Shown here piece after piece: positions 5,819 through 6,850 of a stretch of 6,850 nucleotides of DNA. A model generated the notes under the pieces. The model ran no database searches and was not told the DNA's origin. It worked only from the letters and a program-made list of their open reading frames with translations. A program made the translations under genes and the position numbers. Numbering within the stretch: the first letter of the stretch is position 1; the number at the start of each line of letters is the position of its first letter. Origin of the DNA: Deltaproteobacteria bacterium (GTDB taxonomy: Bacteria; Desulfobacterota; Dissulfuribacteria; Dissulfuribacterales; JALVPX01); assembly GCA_027061625.1 (NCBI GenBank), contig JAMOVF010000122.1:1-6850 (forward strand), written 5' to 3'.

Positions 5819-6479
5819 GCGGAAGGACCTTTACTTCTGTTCCTGCATCCTTGCACCCTTCAACCAAAACCATTCTGGCATTTTTTCCCTTTGAAGGATG
5901 TATAAACCCCATCCTTTTGGGTTCAATCTTTTTGCCACACATGGCCTTAATGAGTTTAGCCGTCATTTCAGCTGGATAGATAACAGACAGCCTGCCGCCA
6001 GGATGCAGGGCATAGCGGGCAGCATCCAAAAATGACTCCAGTCCTGCAGCTATTTCATGCCTGGCAATGGCTTCTCCCCTGTCTGGGCATATCCGGCCGC
6101 TTTGGGCAGGCCTGAACGGGGGGTTTGAAATAACATAATCAAATTCGCCTGCCTTGATATACTTTTTGATATCCTTCAGATCTCCTTGAATGATACTTAT
6201 ACACTCTTCCATTTGATTGATTTCAACATTTTTTTCTGCCAGTTGTGCAAGCTCTTCCTGTATTTCTATGCCTACTATTTGGGTATTGGGGAATTTTTGT
6301 GCAATTAATAAAGATATTACTCCGCAGCCGCATCCCAAATCTAAGATATGGTCATATTTTTTGGGCGCAGCAAATTCAGCCAGCAGCAAAGAATCTATGG
6401 AAAAACGATATCCCCTTGCTGGCTGGAGCAGAGTAAGGCTTCCAATCCTGTCCTGCGTATATTCAAAACTGCCGGCCAT
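5763..6479 (-). CDS. TrmN6-type (tRNA1(Val) A37 N6-) methyltransferase family protein
   Basis: SAM-dependent Rossmann-fold methyltransferase of 238 residues, of usual family length. Seen in order: LLQPARGYRFSIDSLLLAEFA (17-37), typical of the TrmN6/YfiC N-terminus; motif I DLGCGCGVISLL (47-58); the acidic SAM contact in VGIEIQ (69-74); QGD (98-100); the catalytic NPPF (119-122), typical of N6-adenine methyltransferases; and RHEIAAGLESFLDAARYALHPGGRL (140-164). In E. coli the family member methylates A37 of tRNA1(Val); outside gammaproteobacteria the substrate is less certain. The ATG at 6479 is the first possible start, since a TAG lies in frame seven codons upstream; its ribosome site is weak. 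The gene begins 4 bp after the stop of the TIGR03790-family gene. The last residues, after VLPPIFLDG, do not resemble the usual family ending and lie in the region shared with the antiporter gene. Confidence 0.88.
   Translation of the reverse strand: MAGSFEYTQDRIGSLTLLQPARGYRFSIDSLLLAEFAAPKKYDHILDLGCGCGVISLLIAQKFPNTQIVGIEIQEELAQLAEKNVEINQMEECISIIQGDLKDIKKYIKAGEFDYVISNPPFRPAQSGRICPDRGEAIARHEIAAGLESFLDAARYALHPGGRLSVIYPAEMTAKLIKAMCGKKIEPKRMGFIHPSKGKNARMVLVEGCKDAGTEVKVLPPIFLDGHHLQGGRQTSQG
5783..5804. repeat. G/C-rich hairpin in the tail-to-tail overlap
   Basis: GGCCGCC (5783-5789) pairs with GGTGGCC (5798-5804) around an 8-base loop, with one G-U pair in the + strand RNA. It lies within the 56 bp shared by the ends of the antiporter and methyltransferase genes. 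No run of T follows on either strand, so it is not a classical intrinsic terminator. Confidence 0.3.
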
Positions 6480-6483
6480 AGTT

Positions 6484-6850
6484 TCAAAAGGAACCTATGC
6501 AGGGATGTTTTAGAAATGGCCTATACATTGGGTCTCCAATAAGAATCATCCGCCATGAAAGAAAGGGCAGGGAAGTAAAATATGTCTCAACCAGTGTAAG
6601 TCTTCCCGTGGCGAGTAACGGAAAAAATATCTCCGGGGGCGGAAAGGCCTGGAGATAGGGTTCTGCTACCGGACCCAAAGTTGCAGCTACGCCATCCTTC
6701 AAAAGCATTCTGCACCATTCTCTATTTTCCTTTTTGAGGCTGGTGCATTCACCGCTGGCAATGTGGTAGGCAACGGCGCCTTTGTTCCACTCAAAGGCAT
6801 CTACATATTTACGCAGGCTGTACCATCCGCAATACAATGCAGCAGAGGGG
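6484..6850 (-). CDS. TIGR03790-family protein of unknown function, C-terminal part (5' end outside window)
   Basis: Partial gene entering from the right edge on the minus strand; about 121 residues are visible. The reading frame stays open to the edge (PSAALYCGWYSL at its start), so the TTG near 6837 is an internal leucine, not a start. It matches, from memory, the conserved C-terminal region of TIGR03790: ALYCGWYSL, then YVDAFEWNKGAVAYHIAS, then DGVAATLGPVAEPYLQAFPPP, and near the end LSWRMILIGDPMYRPF. The function is unknown. As I recall, the family is found only in species that also carry exosortase, which suggests a link to exported, sorted proteins, but this is context and not proof. The gene ends in TGA 4 bp before the methyltransferase ATG, so the two are probably cotranscribed. 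No signal peptide can be judged because the N-terminus is missing. Confidence 0.8.
   Translation of the reverse strand, partial: PSAALYCGWYSLRKYVDAFEWNKGAVAYHIASGECTSLKKENREWCRMLLKDGVAATLGPVAEPYLQAFPPPEIFFPLLATGRLTLVETYFTSLPFLSWRMILIGDPMYRPFLKHPCIGSF

Noticed and set aside
5638..5979. 113-codon + strand ORF across the antiporter end and methyltransferase.
   Set aside because: It is out of frame with the antiporter and antisense to the methyltransferase. It has no ribosome site and no recognisable protein features.

Overview
The window carries bacterial chromosomal DNA with tightly packed genes. Two features suggest Desulfobacterota (deltaproteobacterial) or a relative: the gene order trpE-trpG-trpD-trpC with separate TrpE and TrpG subunits, and a gene of the TIGR03790 family. 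That family is known, from memory, mainly in Desulfobacterota, Acidobacteria, Verrucomicrobia, Planctomycetes and some Cyanobacteria and betaproteobacteria. Arginine AGG and isoleucine ATA codons are common. The taxonomic call is an inference and is weak.

Left part (1-4223, + strand). The 3' end of a gamma-glutamyltranspeptidase gene is followed after 33 bp by trpE, trpG, trpD and trpC. Together these convert chorismate to indole-3-glycerol phosphate. TrpE and TrpG form anthranilate synthase, TrpD attaches the phosphoribosyl group, and TrpC closes the indole ring. The PRA isomerase step between TrpD and TrpC (trpF) is missing here, as are trpB and trpA, so they must lie elsewhere or be replaced. 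Spacing is very tight: 0 bp for E/G, 11 bp for G/D, and a 4-bp overlap for D/C. This indicates one transcript with translational coupling. No leader peptide, T-box or attenuator fits into the 33 bp before trpE.

Middle (4224-4564). This 341-bp stretch has no long gene. On the minus strand it encodes a likely 27-residue membrane peptide (4231-4314) with a good ribosome binding site and a TATAAT box upstream. The rest looks like a divergent control region. It holds an 18-bp inverted repeat (4467-4484) and two TTGACA boxes 11 bp apart before the next gene.

Right part (4565-6850). A CPA1-type cation/proton antiporter lies on the + strand. Its 3' end overlaps by 56 bp, tail to tail, with a minus-strand TrmN6-type methyltransferase gene. 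Upstream of that gene, with a 4-bp gap, is the C-terminal part of a TIGR03790-family gene that runs off the right edge. These two minus-strand genes probably share a transcript.

Most of the window is ordinary core metabolism. The parts that deserve a second look are the small membrane peptide with its divergent control region, the shortened trp cluster, and the uncharacterised TIGR03790 gene coupled to a tRNA methyltransferase-like gene.
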